A stretch of 64,000 bases of DNA from Planctomycetota bacterium (GCA_020638695.1 JACKIB010000004.1:234563-298562); one strand, 5' to 3'. Counted from the stretch's first letter, positions 15,600-24,296 are shown. Translations and numbers: made by a program. Notes: generated from the sequence alone by a model not told the origin.

Positions 15600-15905
15600 A
15601 GATCACCAGTCTCCCAGCGTCCGCCGCCATGGAAGAACCCGCGCATCGCGGTGAAGTAGTCCCAGGTGTAGTCGAAGTCCGCTTCGTCGTGTGGCCCGTC
15701 GTAGCCATGCGAATCGCGATCGCGTTCAACACAGGCCGGGCCTGATCGGGATCCAGGTAGTTCACGATGTAGTCGTCATCCTTGTGGAACCAGCGTCCGC
15801 CGAAGAAGGGCGATGCCCGGGGCGATCCGTCGGCGGTCAGGGTTCCATCCGAAGGGCAGCGGTGGATCGCATCCCAGGCTTTTGTGACCAGGACCGATGA
15901 TCAGG
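15600..15905 (-). pseudogene. frameshifted remnant of an unknown protein gene
   Basis: Read on the minus strand, one frame gives AWDAIHRCPSDGTLTADG, then FFGGRWFHKDDDYIVNYLDP and DQARPVLNAIAI. Near 15690-15710 the protein-like reading jumps to another frame: DSHGYDGPHDEADFDYTWDY, then FTAMRGFFHGGGRWETGDLH. Both halves have protein-like composition and join naturally, so this is probably a single gene broken by a frameshift and cut at its 5' end. No start codon or signal is found before the palindrome and intron begin at 15952. The family is not recognised. Confidence 0.4.
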
Positions 15906-15951
15906 GCAACAGATCGTTCGGAAGCTACGATCGACGGCCAACGCACGACTG

Positions 15952-15967
15952 CTAGCCCGGACTATTC
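15952..15967. repeat. left arm of split palindrome, part 1 (5' exon side of the intron)
   Basis: This 16-bp block, CTAGCCCGGACTATTC, is the inverted counterpart of 18087-18102 with one mismatch. The group II intron begins at the very next base. The rest of the arm resumes at 17937. Confidence 0.75.
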
Positions 15968-16534
15968 GTGCGCCAAGCAAGCTTGGTGGAGGTGAACTTG
16001 AACTGAAACCTTCTCAGGAGTCCCGCGGGTAACCAACCCCGTCCGGGTAGGGCTGGCCAGCCGCCCGGAAGCGAGTCTTGCGTTGCGCGAGGGTGACCTC
16101 GGCGGCGAAGCGTAGACAGCGAGGGCGCAGGCCGTGTGATCGAGCCTCGAAATCGGGTTTGTCGTGGAGGTCGACGTCGTGAGTATGACGGAAGACAACA
16201 TCGCGCGCGCCGAGATGGCCTGGCGCGGGCGGCTCCACCGGGGTCTGAGAGCAGGGCATGTGCACAGCGGACTCCCCAGGAACTTGGGAGACCTGACCAT
16301 CTCCTCCCACAATCCCGGTTGCGGCCGGGTGAGCAAACCGGATCCGGACAGCGTGCCCCTAGCCGGATCGAGACAGGGCACACGAGGTAACCGCCGAGCG
16401 AAGGAAACGAAGCGACGCGGGACGGATGTTCAGGAGTCAGAGCGAGCCATAGTACCGACGAAGGCGGGGAACCGTGACGCAGGGACCCGCTGGAGGGAAG
16501 GGCTTGCCGTGTTGCGGAACTGTTGTGAGGAACG

Positions 16535-17848
16535 ATGACCGAGACATCGAGCTCGACCTACATCTCCCCGGGATTGCAACGGGTAGCGAAACAAGCGAAG
16601 GATCATCCAGAGTGGCGGTTCACCACTCTGGCGCATCACATCGACATCGACCTGCTGCGCGAGGCGTACCGCCGGACGCGAAAGGATGGTGCCGTGGGGG
16701 TGGACGGCGTGGCATCCGCGGCCTACGCAGAGGATCTCGAGAGCAATCTCAGGTCGCTGCTGGATCGCGCGAAGTCGGGCCGCTACCGCGCTCCGGCGGT
16801 TCGGCGGGCCTACATCCCGAAAGGTGGAGGACGTCAACGACCGCTGGGTATTCCCACGTTCGAGGACAAGGTGCTGCAGCGAGCCGTGGCGATGGTGCTC
16901 GAGGCGCTGTACGAGCAGGACTTCTTGGACTGCTCGTATGGATTTCGCCCTGGGCGATCCGCACACGGCGCGCTGAGCGCCTTGCGCGAAGGGGTGATGA
17001 GCCTGGGCGGCGGCTACGTCATCGAAGCAGACATTCGTGACTGCTTCGGTGCCCTGCCGCACGACCAGCTCCGGGCGATCCTGAGCCAGCGAATGCGAGA
17101 TGGCGTGCTGACGCGCCTGATCGGGAAGTGGCTGAACGCGGGGGTCCTGGAATCGGGTCACATCACGTACCCGGAAGCCGGCACTCCCCAGGGTGGGGTG
17201 ATCTCACCCCTGCTGGCCAACGTCTTCCTGCACACTGTGCTGGACGTATGGTTCGAAAGCGAGGTCAAGCCGCGGCTGCGCGGACCGGCGTTCCTGGTCC
17301 GCTACGCCGACGACTTCGTCCTCGTGTTTGCGTGTCAAGACGATGCGCGTCGGGTGTACCAAGTGCTCCCGCAACGCTTCGCCAAGTATGGGCTGACACT
17401 CCACCCTGAGAAGACGAAGCTGCTCGATTTCCAGCGCCCCGGCGCAACCAAGGATCCGGAGAGCTTCGACTTCCTCGGCTTCACGCACCTATGGGCCCGG
17501 TCTCGCCGAGGCTTCTGGGTCGTGAAGCAGCAGACGGCCAAGTCCCGTCTCCGCCGTGCCCTCGGTGCGGTGACGGACTGGTGCCGCCGCCATCGTCACT
17601 TGCCCGTGCGCGACCAGTGCCGAACGCTGGCGCGCAAACTCCAAGGGCACTGCGGGTACTACGGGATCACCGGAAACTCGCACGCCCTTGGCCGCTATCG
17701 GCGCGGCCTGCTCACGATCTGGCGCAAGTGGCTGATGCGACGCTCGAATGCGGCCCGTCAGCCGTGGGACTGGTGGAACAACCTGTGTCAGCGCTACGCG
17801 TTGCCGCCGGCCATCGCCACGCACTCGGTTTTGAGACTCTCGCGGTGA
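16535..17848 (+). CDS. ltrA: group II intron reverse transcriptase/maturase
   Basis: This 437-residue protein has the RT blocks in order: GAVGVDGV (RT1-like), YIPKGGGRQRPLGIPTFEDK (RT2), the aspartate block VIEADIRDCF (RT3), GTPQGGVISPLLANVFLH (RT4), the catalytic YADD at residues 257-260 (RT5), LTLHPEKTKLLDF (RT6) and FDFLGFTHLW (RT7). A maturase X/thumb domain follows (about 330-437; LARKLQGHCGYYGI, WNNLCQRYALPPA). There is no endonuclease domain, so target priming would rely on replication forks or exposed single strands. The ATG at 16535 follows a GAGG four bases upstream. The protein both splices and mobilises its host intron. Confidence 0.94.
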   Translation: MTETSSSTYISPGLQRVAKQAKDHPEWRFTTLAHHIDIDLLREAYRRTRKDGAVGVDGVASAAYAEDLESNLRSLLDRAKSGRYRAPAVRRAYIPKGGGRQRPLGIPTFEDKVLQRAVAMVLEALYEQDFLDCSYGFRPGRSAHGALSALREGVMSLGGGYVIEADIRDCFGALPHDQLRAILSQRMRDGVLTRLIGKWLNAGVLESGHITYPEAGTPQGGVISPLLANVFLHTVLDVWFESEVKPRLRGPAFLVRYADDFVLVFACQDDARRVYQVLPQRFAKYGLTLHPEKTKLLDFQRPGATKDPESFDFLGFTHLWARSRRGFWVVKQQTAKSRLRRALGAVTDWCRRHRHLPVRDQCRTLARKLQGHCGYYGITGNSHALGRYRRGLLTIWRKWLMRRSNAARQPWDWWNNLCQRYALPPAIATHSVLRLSR

Positions 17849-17862
17849 GCCCGCAATACGAG

Positions 17863-17896
17863 GAGCCGGATGCGGGAAATCCGCACGTCCGGATCT
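17863..17896 (+). ncRNA. group II intron domain V hairpin
   Basis: This is a 34-nt catalytic hairpin of the standard form. A lower stem with CCGGA pairs with TCCGG, there is a two-nucleotide bulge, and a CGG/CCG upper stem is capped by GAAA-type bases. The AGC triad is at its 5' base. It lies 15 nt after the maturase stop and is followed by the long GC-rich domain VI stem at about 17901-17929. Confidence 0.8.
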
Positions 17897-17936
17897 GTGG
17901 GAAGCCAGGGCCGGCCTCGGCCCTGGCTGACCCGAT

Positions 17937-17975
17937 ATGAGCAGCGTCGCGAGATCGTGCAAGGTTGTTGCTGGC
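17937..17975. repeat. left arm of split palindrome, part 2 (3' exon side of the intron)
   Basis: These 39 nt pair in inverted orientation with 18048-18086; 27 of 39 positions match by hand, including an 11-base run GATCGTGCAAG. With 15952-15967 it forms a 55-nt arm. The loop between the arms (about 17976-18047) contains further small inverted repeats around GGGG-TGCAT-CCCC. Confidence 0.7.
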
Positions 17976-18047
17976 AAGGAGAACGGCAGGTTCTGCCCGG
18001 AGGCGGGGTGCATCCCCGTCGAGGAGCAGGTTCTGACGTTCGACGAA

Positions 18048-18102
18048 GCCAGCAGCGAACTTGCACGATCGCAGCAGCTCGGTCATGAATCGTCCGGGCT
18101 AG
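18048..18102. repeat. right arm of the palindrome
   Basis: This 55-nt arm is complementary to the left arm once the intron is removed (about 42 of 55 positions). Bases 18054-18085 are the second copy of the 32-bp repeat also found at 14804-14835. The element ends 14 bp before the stop codon of the minus-strand secreted-protein gene. Confidence 0.75.
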
Positions 18103-18116
18103 GCCCGCCGAGCCGC

Positions 18117-19718
18117 TCAATGAAGCTCGTTGCCGAAACGCCCGCGGGTCAAGGATGGTTCGATCCGGACGTCCTGGAGGAAGATGCCCGCCCCCGAGGC
18201 GTAGCTCGCGCCCCAACGCAGTTGGCCCGAAGGCGGCATCTGCACGGGGGGCAGCACGATTCCGCGCGACGGATCCAGCAGCAACACGCCGTCGAGCACA
18301 CCGGGCAGGGGGTTGAACGGGCTCTGCAGCTGCCGCGTCGATGCGATGCGAATCACCCAATCGTCAGCTGATCCGGTGCTTTCCACGCTGCCCGCGGTCT
18401 GACGCAGTCCACCATCGATCGTCAGCACGTAGTTGCGTGCCTCATCGGTCTGGTGCCGCACCACGACGAAGTAGATTCCTGCCGGAACGACCCGACCGAG
18501 CACGTCGGGCTGGGGCCTCCAATGGCTGCGCCCGAGCAGGTGGCCGCGGTCATCCAGCAGGGCGACCTCGCTCATGTAGTCGTAGGGGGCGAAGTCGAAA
18601 CTGACGCTGGCTCCGAGCGGGGCGGGTGTTCGCAGGTTGACGACGAAACTCTCGGCCTGGTTCGCCAGCAGCGACAGGGGTCCGATCGAACTCGGCTGCG
18701 CCAGCGTCAGGCGGGCCGCCGCGGTCCGGTAGGTCAGCGTGAAGCGGCCGGCGCCGGTAGTGAAGCGCGGCGCCCACACCGACACGTGGTAGGTGCCGGC
18801 CGGCAGAGTCGCGTCGAGTCGGTTGGGCTGGGCTCCAATCTCGTCGTCGATCAGGATCGTGTTCAGCTTCGCGTCGGACAGGAGCAGATTGGCGGACGGC
18901 AGGCCACTCATCAGATCGGGCTGCATGATGAGGCTGACGCGGGTCGGCGCCGGGAGGGTGAAGCGATGCACGACGGCACCTCCGGCCGGCAGCGTCCCGA
19001 CCACCGGGTTGTTGGCGGAAAGCGCAGGGAAGGGCATCGGCGTGAACGAGCTCTGCAGCGTCATCGGGCTACTCTGGCCGGGTAGGCGAAGGTAGTACGT
19101 GCCCGCCGGCAGGTGCAGCGGAGATCCGACGACGATCCAATCGCGAATCGACGCCAACTCCTCGGAGAACAGGTCGACGCGAGTTCCGCTCGGTACTTGC
19201 ACGTTGATCGCGCCATCTACCGGCAGCTGCAAGCGGACCAGCGCCGGACGGACGGAATAGCGGCCGCTGGACACGAAGTTGACCTGCAGCGTCCCGTTGA
19301 GTGGCAAGAGCGGCAAAGGCGACGGATCGTGTCGCACGCGCAGGGTGTAGCTCGCTGGATAGAGCTGATTGGCGGTGCTCGATTGTGGCGTGAGGTATCG
19401 ACCGGGCGGCAGCAACACACCTTGGGCAGCGCCGTTGACGCTGGTCATCTTGGTTCCGTTGGCAGCGTAGACCTGACCCTCGACCGTCACGATGCCGTCC
19501 GCCACGGTGCTGAACGTGAACATGTCGAGCGCGGCGCGCGCCTCGTGGACGGCGTTCAACTGAGTGGTCGTGCCGTGCACGATGCCCACGTCCTGGGCGA
19601 AGGCCGGGCGATCGTTGAACTCGCGTTCCTGCGCGGCCGCCGGGTCGGCGCAGCCGATGCAGCAGTACACGAGTGCGAGCAGGGTGTTCGAGGGAGCGGA
19701 CGCGAGGATAGGACTCAT
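18117..19718 (-). CDS. secreted protein with PPC-like beta-sandwich repeats
   Basis: This protein of about 533 residues starts MSPILASAPSNTLLALVYCC with a signal peptide. Cleavage is likely at ADPAAAQ-E, though the Cys-rich hydrophobic end (CCIGC) could also serve as a lipobox. The opening EREFNDRPAFAQDVG, followed by repeated blocks ending LPAGTYYLRLPG, LPAGTYHVSVWAP and VVPAGIYFVVVRH, is the pattern of bacterial pre-peptidase C-terminal (PPC) domains. At least four such sandwiches fit in the chain. No protease or other enzyme domain is attached, unlike most PPC proteins. Likely extracellular or surface-bound; function unknown. Confidence 0.75.
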   Translation of the reverse strand: MSPILASAPSNTLLALVYCCIGCADPAAAQEREFNDRPAFAQDVGIVHGTTTQLNAVHEARAALDMFTFSTVADGIVTVEGQVYAANGTKMTSVNGAAQGVLLPPGRYLTPQSSTANQLYPASYTLRVRHDPSPLPLLPLNGTLQVNFVSSGRYSVRPALVRLQLPVDGAINVQVPSGTRVDLFSEELASIRDWIVVGSPLHLPAGTYYLRLPGQSSPMTLQSSFTPMPFPALSANNPVVGTLPAGGAVVHRFTLPAPTRVSLIMQPDLMSGLPSANLLLSDAKLNTILIDDEIGAQPNRLDATLPAGTYHVSVWAPRFTTGAGRFTLTYRTAAARLTLAQPSSIGPLSLLANQAESFVVNLRTPAPLGASVSFDFAPYDYMSEVALLDDRGHLLGRSHWRPQPDVLGRVVPAGIYFVVVRHQTDEARNYVLTIDGGLRQTAGSVESTGSADDWVIRIASTRQLQSPFNPLPGVLDGVLLLDPSRGIVLPPVQMPPSGQLRWGASYASGAGIFLQDVRIEPSLTRGRFGNELH

Positions 19719-20489
19719 GGGAAGGCTCGGGCACGATGGCAGACGAAGGTCGCCGGACCGTCGGGCAAGGACCGTGCCGGCGCTGATTCGCGAACCTCGA
19801 GCAAGCGGATCGACAGGTTCGACCAGCACTTGGAAGCGGTTGCAGTCTGGAGGGATCTGCGGCGATTGTCAGAGTTGCACGACCGCCTCCCGCATTTACA
19901 CGGGCACACCCGGGATGCGCGGCGATCGGCTCGACGTGTCCGCGGACCGTGTGCGCAGGAACGCGGTGGCATGTAGCGGTCCGGATTGTGGCAACGAGTC
20001 GTGCGTGGCATTCATCTGCGGGGGCCGTGGGTGCTGCCCATCGTGCTGGGGGCTGCGGCGGCCGAGCAGTCGGCGCATCCGATGGACCACGTGCTACCCG
20101 ACGCGTTGATCCGGCAGTGGTGCTGACCCTGCCGCATGGTGTGCGCTGACTCGACACGGCCCACACAGCACTCGCTTCCGCAGCCCCGAGGAGCAACTCG
20201 CCGCGTCTGCTCCTGGGGCAAGGGCTGGAACAGAACGCGAAGCCTCACACAACGCGTGGCCTCGAGTAGGGGGGCTGGGTCAGGTGCTCCCGGCATCCAG
20301 CTACGCGGTCGTGTGCACCCAGTTGCTGGTCGTCGATCCGGGCGCGCCCTGGGCAATGTCGATGTCGCTCGGGCTGGTGTTGGCCATCGGCATGATGCGG
20401 GCGCGCGCGGGTGGGTGGCAGGCGATGGAATCCACACTTCCCACCTTCTTGCTGGCGGCGCGGGTGTCAGTCCCTAACGTGACCACCCC
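19719..20489. other. 0.77 kb without a convincing gene
   Basis: Only short frames lie here. The most protein-like is a hydrophobic stretch at 20284-20493 on the plus strand (WAMSMSLGLVLAIGMMRA), with no credible start or partner. It could be a decayed membrane-protein fragment. The promoter of the small membrane-protein gene at 20490 must lie at the right end. Confidence 0.5.
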
Positions 20490-20684
20490 ATGAAACAACT
20501 CGGCGGTTTGCTCGCCCTCTTCGGCATCGCCTCCATCGTCCTCCACTTCATGAACATGGAGCTGAAGATCCTCCGCTGGATCGACACCTGGGGCGAGGGC
20601 CCGGCCTGGGGCATCCGCGCCGGCCTGGTCGTCGTCGGCGGGTTGCTGTTCCTCGCGGGTGGCAGCTCGAAGTCCGACAAGTAG
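20490..20684 (+). CDS. small two-helix membrane protein
   Basis: This 64-residue protein has two membrane helices: LGGLLALFGIASIVLHFM (residues 4-21) and IRAGLVVVGGLLFLAGG (about 42-58), linked by MELKILRWIDTWGEGPAW. Small proteins with this helix-loop-helix and a conserved 'I-D-x-W-G' loop are widespread in bacteria and uncharacterised. The frame begins with ATG directly after a CCACCCC stretch and no long overlapping frame competes. It is monocistronic, ending about 130 bp before the convergent symporter gene. Confidence 0.7.
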   Translation: MKQLGGLLALFGIASIVLHFMNMELKILRWIDTWGEGPAWGIRAGLVVVGGLLFLAGGSSKSDK

Positions 20685-20817
20685 GCCGGACCGGGCCGGT
20701 CGTGACCGCGCTGCCTGCGCGCTGCCGCGCTCTCACTGCCGGTGCACCATGGCACACGGTAGGGAGCGACTTGCGCACCGACCTGCGTAGGAACTGCACC
20801 CGAACCGCGCTGTGCAC

Positions 20818-22269
20818 TCACTCTCCGGATCGCTGGCGGCGCCCTTCCATCCACCACAGCACCGCGATCGCGGCGACATACGGCAAGAACTGGCTGTCGA
20901 CCTTCTGTAGCTTCCAGAGCTTGTTCACATCGCCGAGATGGCCGACCACGTTGATGCCGAACGCCACGCCCATGGTCCACAGGGTGCTGCGCACCCGCAC
21001 CGGGCCGCGCCACAGTAGCCACACGAGCAGTGGTCCGAACGCTGCACCCATGCCGCTCCAGGCGAACAACACTTGGTGGAAGATCGATTGATCGGTTCCC
21101 AGCGCCGCCACTACCGCCCCGGTCGTCAGCGCGAGGATCACCAACCGATCGAGCAGGATGCCGCGCGCCCGCACCCGCTTGGCGAGGCCGAGATCGTGGT
21201 TGACGGTCGACGCGGCGACCAAGAGCTGGCTGTCGGCAGTCGACATGATCGCCGACAGCACCGCGGCCAGCATGATGCCGGTGACCACCGGGTGGAACAG
21301 CATCGCGCTGAGGTCGAAGAACATCTGCTCGTTGTCGTAGCCGTCCGGGACGGCGCGGAGCAGCACCCTGCCGCACAGTCCGGTGAGGATCATCCCGGAG
21401 TACACCAGCACCGCCCAGACCATCGCGTAGACGCGTGCGTGCCGTAGCGCCCGAGCATCGCGCAACGCCATGAAGCGGTTCACCACGTGCGGCTGCCCGG
21501 GGTAGCCCAACGGGATGCCGAGCAACCCGAGCACGAAGCCGACCGCAGTGACCAGCGGCAGGCCCTTGGTCAAGCTCAGGTAGCCGGCCTGGCCGCGGGT
21601 CAGCTCGGGAAGCTGTTCGAACAAGGGGCCGAAACCGCCGACCGCGCACAGCGCGGCGATCGGTAGCGCCAGCGCGGTGAGAGCCATCATCACCCCCTGC
21701 AGCGTGTCCGTGAGGCTGACCGCCCAGAACCCGCCCATCATCATGTAGAGCACCACGATGACGCCTCCGGCGACCACTCCGGCGCGCGGGTCGAGTTCGG
21801 GCAGGAAGCTCTCGAAGCTCAAGCTGGCGCCGGCGAGCTGCGAGGCGACGTAGCCCAGCAAACTCGCGAGGGTGATCATTGCCGCCAGGCGAACGATCCA
21901 CTGCCGGCCGGGTCGATCCTGCGCACCGGCGAGCACGTCGGTCAGCGTCACCGCGCCGGTGTCCCGGCTGTGCTGGCGCAGGCGCGGAGCCAGCAGGAAC
22001 CAGTTGATCGCGAAGCCACCGACACAGCAGGGGAACAACCACAGGGAGGCGAGTCCCGTCTGGAATGCCATCCCACTGACGCCGAGCAGCGTCCAGACGG
22101 ACGACGAACTGGCGCTGGCACTCATCGCCGCTACCACCGGACCGAGCTGTCGGCCACCGAGGTAGAGGTCGTCGCGGTCCTTGGTCATCCGCGAGGCCCA
22201 GTACCCGATGCCGAGCAGCGCCGCCTTGTAGACCACCAGGGTGGTGAGGATCGTCGTCGTGCGGTCCAT
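20818..22269 (-). CDS. sodium/solute symporter (SSS family)
   Basis: This 483-residue protein has about 13 transmembrane segments. Family signatures include YWASRMTKDRDDLYLGGRQL after TM1, the TM2 region MSASASSSSVWTLLGVSG, and YPGQPHVVNRFMALRDARAL in the loop before TM7. The block AVLSAIMSTADSQLLVAAST corresponds to the Na+-binding TM8 region, with the conserved Ser/Thr-Asp-Ser. It most resembles the proline permease (PutP) branch, but the substrate cannot be read from sequence. ATG at 22269 places TM1 at residue 5; the extra upstream frame is not protein-like. It is divergent from the GT-C gene at 22440. Confidence 0.9.
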   Translation of the reverse strand: MDRTTTILTTLVVYKAALLGIGYWASRMTKDRDDLYLGGRQLGPVVAAMSASASSSSVWTLLGVSGMAFQTGLASLWLFPCCVGGFAINWFLLAPRLRQHSRDTGAVTLTDVLAGAQDRPGRQWIVRLAAMITLASLLGYVASQLAGASLSFESFLPELDPRAGVVAGGVIVVLYMMMGGFWAVSLTDTLQGVMMALTALALPIAALCAVGGFGPLFEQLPELTRGQAGYLSLTKGLPLVTAVGFVLGLLGIPLGYPGQPHVVNRFMALRDARALRHARVYAMVWAVLVYSGMILTGLCGRVLLRAVPDGYDNEQMFFDLSAMLFHPVVTGIMLAAVLSAIMSTADSQLLVAASTVNHDLGLAKRVRARGILLDRLVILALTTGAVVAALGTDQSIFHQVLFAWSGMGAAFGPLLVWLLWRGPVRVRSTLWTMGVAFGINVVGHLGDVNKLWKLQKVDSQFLPYVAAIAVLWWMEGRRQRSGE

Positions 22270-22366
22270 GGGTTTCGGCCCATTGTGCGGGGTTCGCCCG
22301 GCTTTTCGCACTACCACGCCATCCGTGTGCGGCGACCGATGCCGGCGGCCCGCGCAAACCGCAACT

Positions 22367-22387
22367 CGCCCGCGCATGGCGCGGGCG
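22367..22387. other. strong short inverted repeat between divergent genes
   Basis: Perfect 9-bp arms (CGCCCGCGC / GCGCGGGCG) flank a 3-base ATG loop and are followed by TTTCGCGC. It lies between the divergent symporter and GT-C genes. It could be an operator, a hairpin in the GT-C leader, or simply GC-rich chance; I cannot choose. Confidence 0.4.
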
Positions 22388-22439
22388 TTTCGCGCGCAGC
22401 ATCGCGAAAGGCGCCGGGGATCGACTACCGTGCCACCCG

Positions 22440-24296
22440 ATGGGCATGCCACGATCCGAGCGAGTACTGTTTCTCGTGCTTGCCGGTGTGCTGCTGGTCG
22501 CCGCGGTGGCGGTGCGCGTCCGCAGCTACAGCGAATGCGTGGTCGCCGGAGAAGTCCGGTTGACCGACCTCGACACGATGCGGCGGCTGGTCCGCCTGGA
22601 GGCATCCGACCGCGCGGAGAGCTACCCGTTCGTCGAAGTGCGCGACGGCTTCCCCCAGGGAACGGTCAGCCACTGGACTCGGCCGTTGGATGTCGTGCTA
22701 CGCGTGCTCGATCCGGTGGCCCGTGCCCTCGGGTTCCCGGGTACCCGCTACGAGTCCGCGGTGTTGGTGGTCGGTCCGTTCCTAGGGGTGCTGGGGCTGC
22801 TGGTGTACCTCGCTGGCGCGGTGCGCTGGCTCGGCGCGATGCCGGGGCTGTTGGCAGCGAGCTTCTACACCTTGCTGCCACCGCTGTGCGCGTCGACTGC
22901 GGCCGGCAACGGCGACCATCAGAGCCTCCAGCACTTGCTGCTGTCGGTGTTCGTCTGGCTGTGGTTGCCAGAGCTCGCCGGGAAGATCGGGCGGTGGGCG
23001 GCGCCGGCGTCCGGCGCGGCGCTCGGTGCCGCGATCTGGGTGTCGAGCGAGTCGCTGTCGGTGGCGTTCATCTGGGTGCTCGCGACCGCCGTGATGCAAC
23101 TCGTGCCGCGCTGGCGCGAGCCGAACCGCGCGGCCCTCGAGCTGTCCCGGAGTCTCGGCCTGTTGGTGACCCTCGGGGTCGCCGTGGCGTGCGAACAGGA
23201 CCGCTGGTTCGCCTTCGAATGGGACAAGGTGTCGTGCTTCCAGATCTATCCGCTGGCGGTGCACGCGGCGTTCCTGGCGGCCGTTGCATTCCGTTGCAAG
23301 CCGGTGTGGGCCGCCGCGGGTGCGCTCGCGGTCGGCCTGCTCGGGTTGTGGGCGGTGCCGGGGTTGTCGGTGCTGCTCGGGGGGGAGTTGGACCGCTTCG
23401 CCGAGGTCAACCGTTGGCTGCAGGGCGCGGTATCCGAGTTTCGCGGGCTGTTCGACACCGGTAACGGCTGGTCCGCGTGGGAAGGTGGACGGCGGTTCAC
23501 GCCTTGGTTCTTCGTCGCCCCGCTGCTCGGGGTGGCGATGGTGCGGGACTCGACTCGTCCGCTGCCGGCGCGGGTCGGGCTCGGGCTCCTGGGCTTGTCG
23601 ACGCTGGGTCTCGCCCTCCACGAGGTCAAACTCGGCCACCTGTTCGCAATCCCCCTGCCGTTGATCACCGTGCTCGGAGCGCAGCGGCTGGCGGCCGGGC
23701 GAAGGTGGGGGCGACCGGAGTTGGGTTACTTGTTTGCCGCGGCACTGGTAGTTCCGTGCCTCGTGCTGCTGCCCGACGCCAAGCGCAGTCCTGTCCTGTC
23801 GGTGAGCGACGAGGCGCAGCGCGAACTGGCCCGCTACCTGGCAGCGCGCCCCGGCGCGGAGCGCGGTTCCGTGCTCGCACCGTGGGATCTCGGCGCCTCG
23901 TTGCTCTACCGCAGCCCCTGGCCGGTGGTCGCGTCCGGCTACCACCGCAACCTCGCCGGTATCCACGACGCCTACCGCTTCTACCTCGCGCAGCCGGAAG
24001 AGGACGAAGCGGCGCGGGAGATCCTCGAGCGGCGCAAGGTGCGCTTCGTGGTGGCGTGGTACGACCGTTCGTTCTTCACCAATGCGTCGCGCGTACTCGG
24101 CGGCGCGCGCGCCTACTTCGACCGCGCCACGGCGCGGTTCACCGAGTCCGCCACCCGGTCGCTGTTCTGGCGCTTGCGGTTCGGACCGGGGGTGCCGTGG
24201 CTGCGCCGCTGCTACCAGAGCGAGATCGAGGTGTCGTCGGCCCGCGGGCAGAAGCCCCTGCCGATCTTCACGGTGTTCGAAGTGCGCGGGCGGTAA
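22440..24296 (+). CDS. GT-C membrane glycosyltransferase, oligosaccharyltransferase (Stt3/AglB)-like
   Basis: This 618-residue protein has an N-terminal membrane part of about 11-12 helices and a soluble C-terminal domain (about 450-618). After TM1 the first loop carries VRLTDLDTMRRLVRLEA, placed like the first acidic motif of Stt3 proteins. A later loop has STAAGNGDHQSLQHLLLS, comparable to the D-H-H/E motif of AglB and Stt3. The soluble part contains SVLAPWDLGASLLYRS where Stt3 proteins have WWDYG. The order and spacing fit an oligosaccharyltransferase-like GT-C enzyme that moves a lipid-linked glycan, but the WWDYG variant is weak. It could instead be another GT-C family. The ATG at 22440 follows the divergent symporter promoter region. 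Confidence 0.6.
   Translation: MGMPRSERVLFLVLAGVLLVAAVAVRVRSYSECVVAGEVRLTDLDTMRRLVRLEASDRAESYPFVEVRDGFPQGTVSHWTRPLDVVLRVLDPVARALGFPGTRYESAVLVVGPFLGVLGLLVYLAGAVRWLGAMPGLLAASFYTLLPPLCASTAAGNGDHQSLQHLLLSVFVWLWLPELAGKIGRWAAPASGAALGAAIWVSSESLSVAFIWVLATAVMQLVPRWREPNRAALELSRSLGLLVTLGVAVACEQDRWFAFEWDKVSCFQIYPLAVHAAFLAAVAFRCKPVWAAAGALAVGLLGLWAVPGLSVLLGGELDRFAEVNRWLQGAVSEFRGLFDTGNGWSAWEGGRRFTPWFFVAPLLGVAMVRDSTRPLPARVGLGLLGLSTLGLALHEVKLGHLFAIPLPLITVLGAQRLAAGRRWGRPELGYLFAAALVVPCLVLLPDAKRSPVLSVSDEAQRELARYLAARPGAERGSVLAPWDLGASLLYRSPWPVVASGYHRNLAGIHDAYRFYLAQPEEDEAAREILERRKVRFVVAWYDRSFFTNASRVLGGARAYFDRATARFTESATRSLFWRLRFGPGVPWLRRCYQSEIEVSSARGQKPLPIFTVFEVRGR

Larger units (their letters stand above)
15968..17936 (+). 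mobile_element. group II intron with reverse transcriptase/maturase
   Basis: The element is about 1.97 kb. The 5' end is GTGCG, the group II consensus, at 15968. About 570 nt of structured RNA (domains I-IV) precede the maturase frame. Domain V and domain VI follow the frame, and the element ends ...CCCGAT at 17936. The boundaries are supported independently: removing exactly these bases restores a 55-nt palindrome arm that aligns without gaps to the other arm at 18048-18102. A candidate branch-point A (17930) protrudes from domain VI (GCCAGGGCC / GGCCCTGGC stem), six nucleotides before the 3' end. No HNH endonuclease domain is present. The copy looks intact and potentially active. Confidence 0.88.

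Noticed and set aside
14804..18102. Integron attC sites hosting a class C-attC intron
   Set aside because: The palindromes lack recognisable GTTRRRY/RYYYAAC core sites and there is no integrase. The similarity is only structural.
17937..18371. Short frame beginning MSSVARSCKVVAGKENGR after the intron, and its counterpart MTELLRSCKFAAG on the other strand
   Set aside because: Both translate the palindrome arms. The similarity comes from the repeat, not from a conserved protein, and the frames run into the secreted-protein gene antisense.
20284..20493. Possible 69-residue membrane protein
   Set aside because: The hydrophobic run is suggestive, but there is no plausible start or family and it overlaps the start of the 20490 gene.
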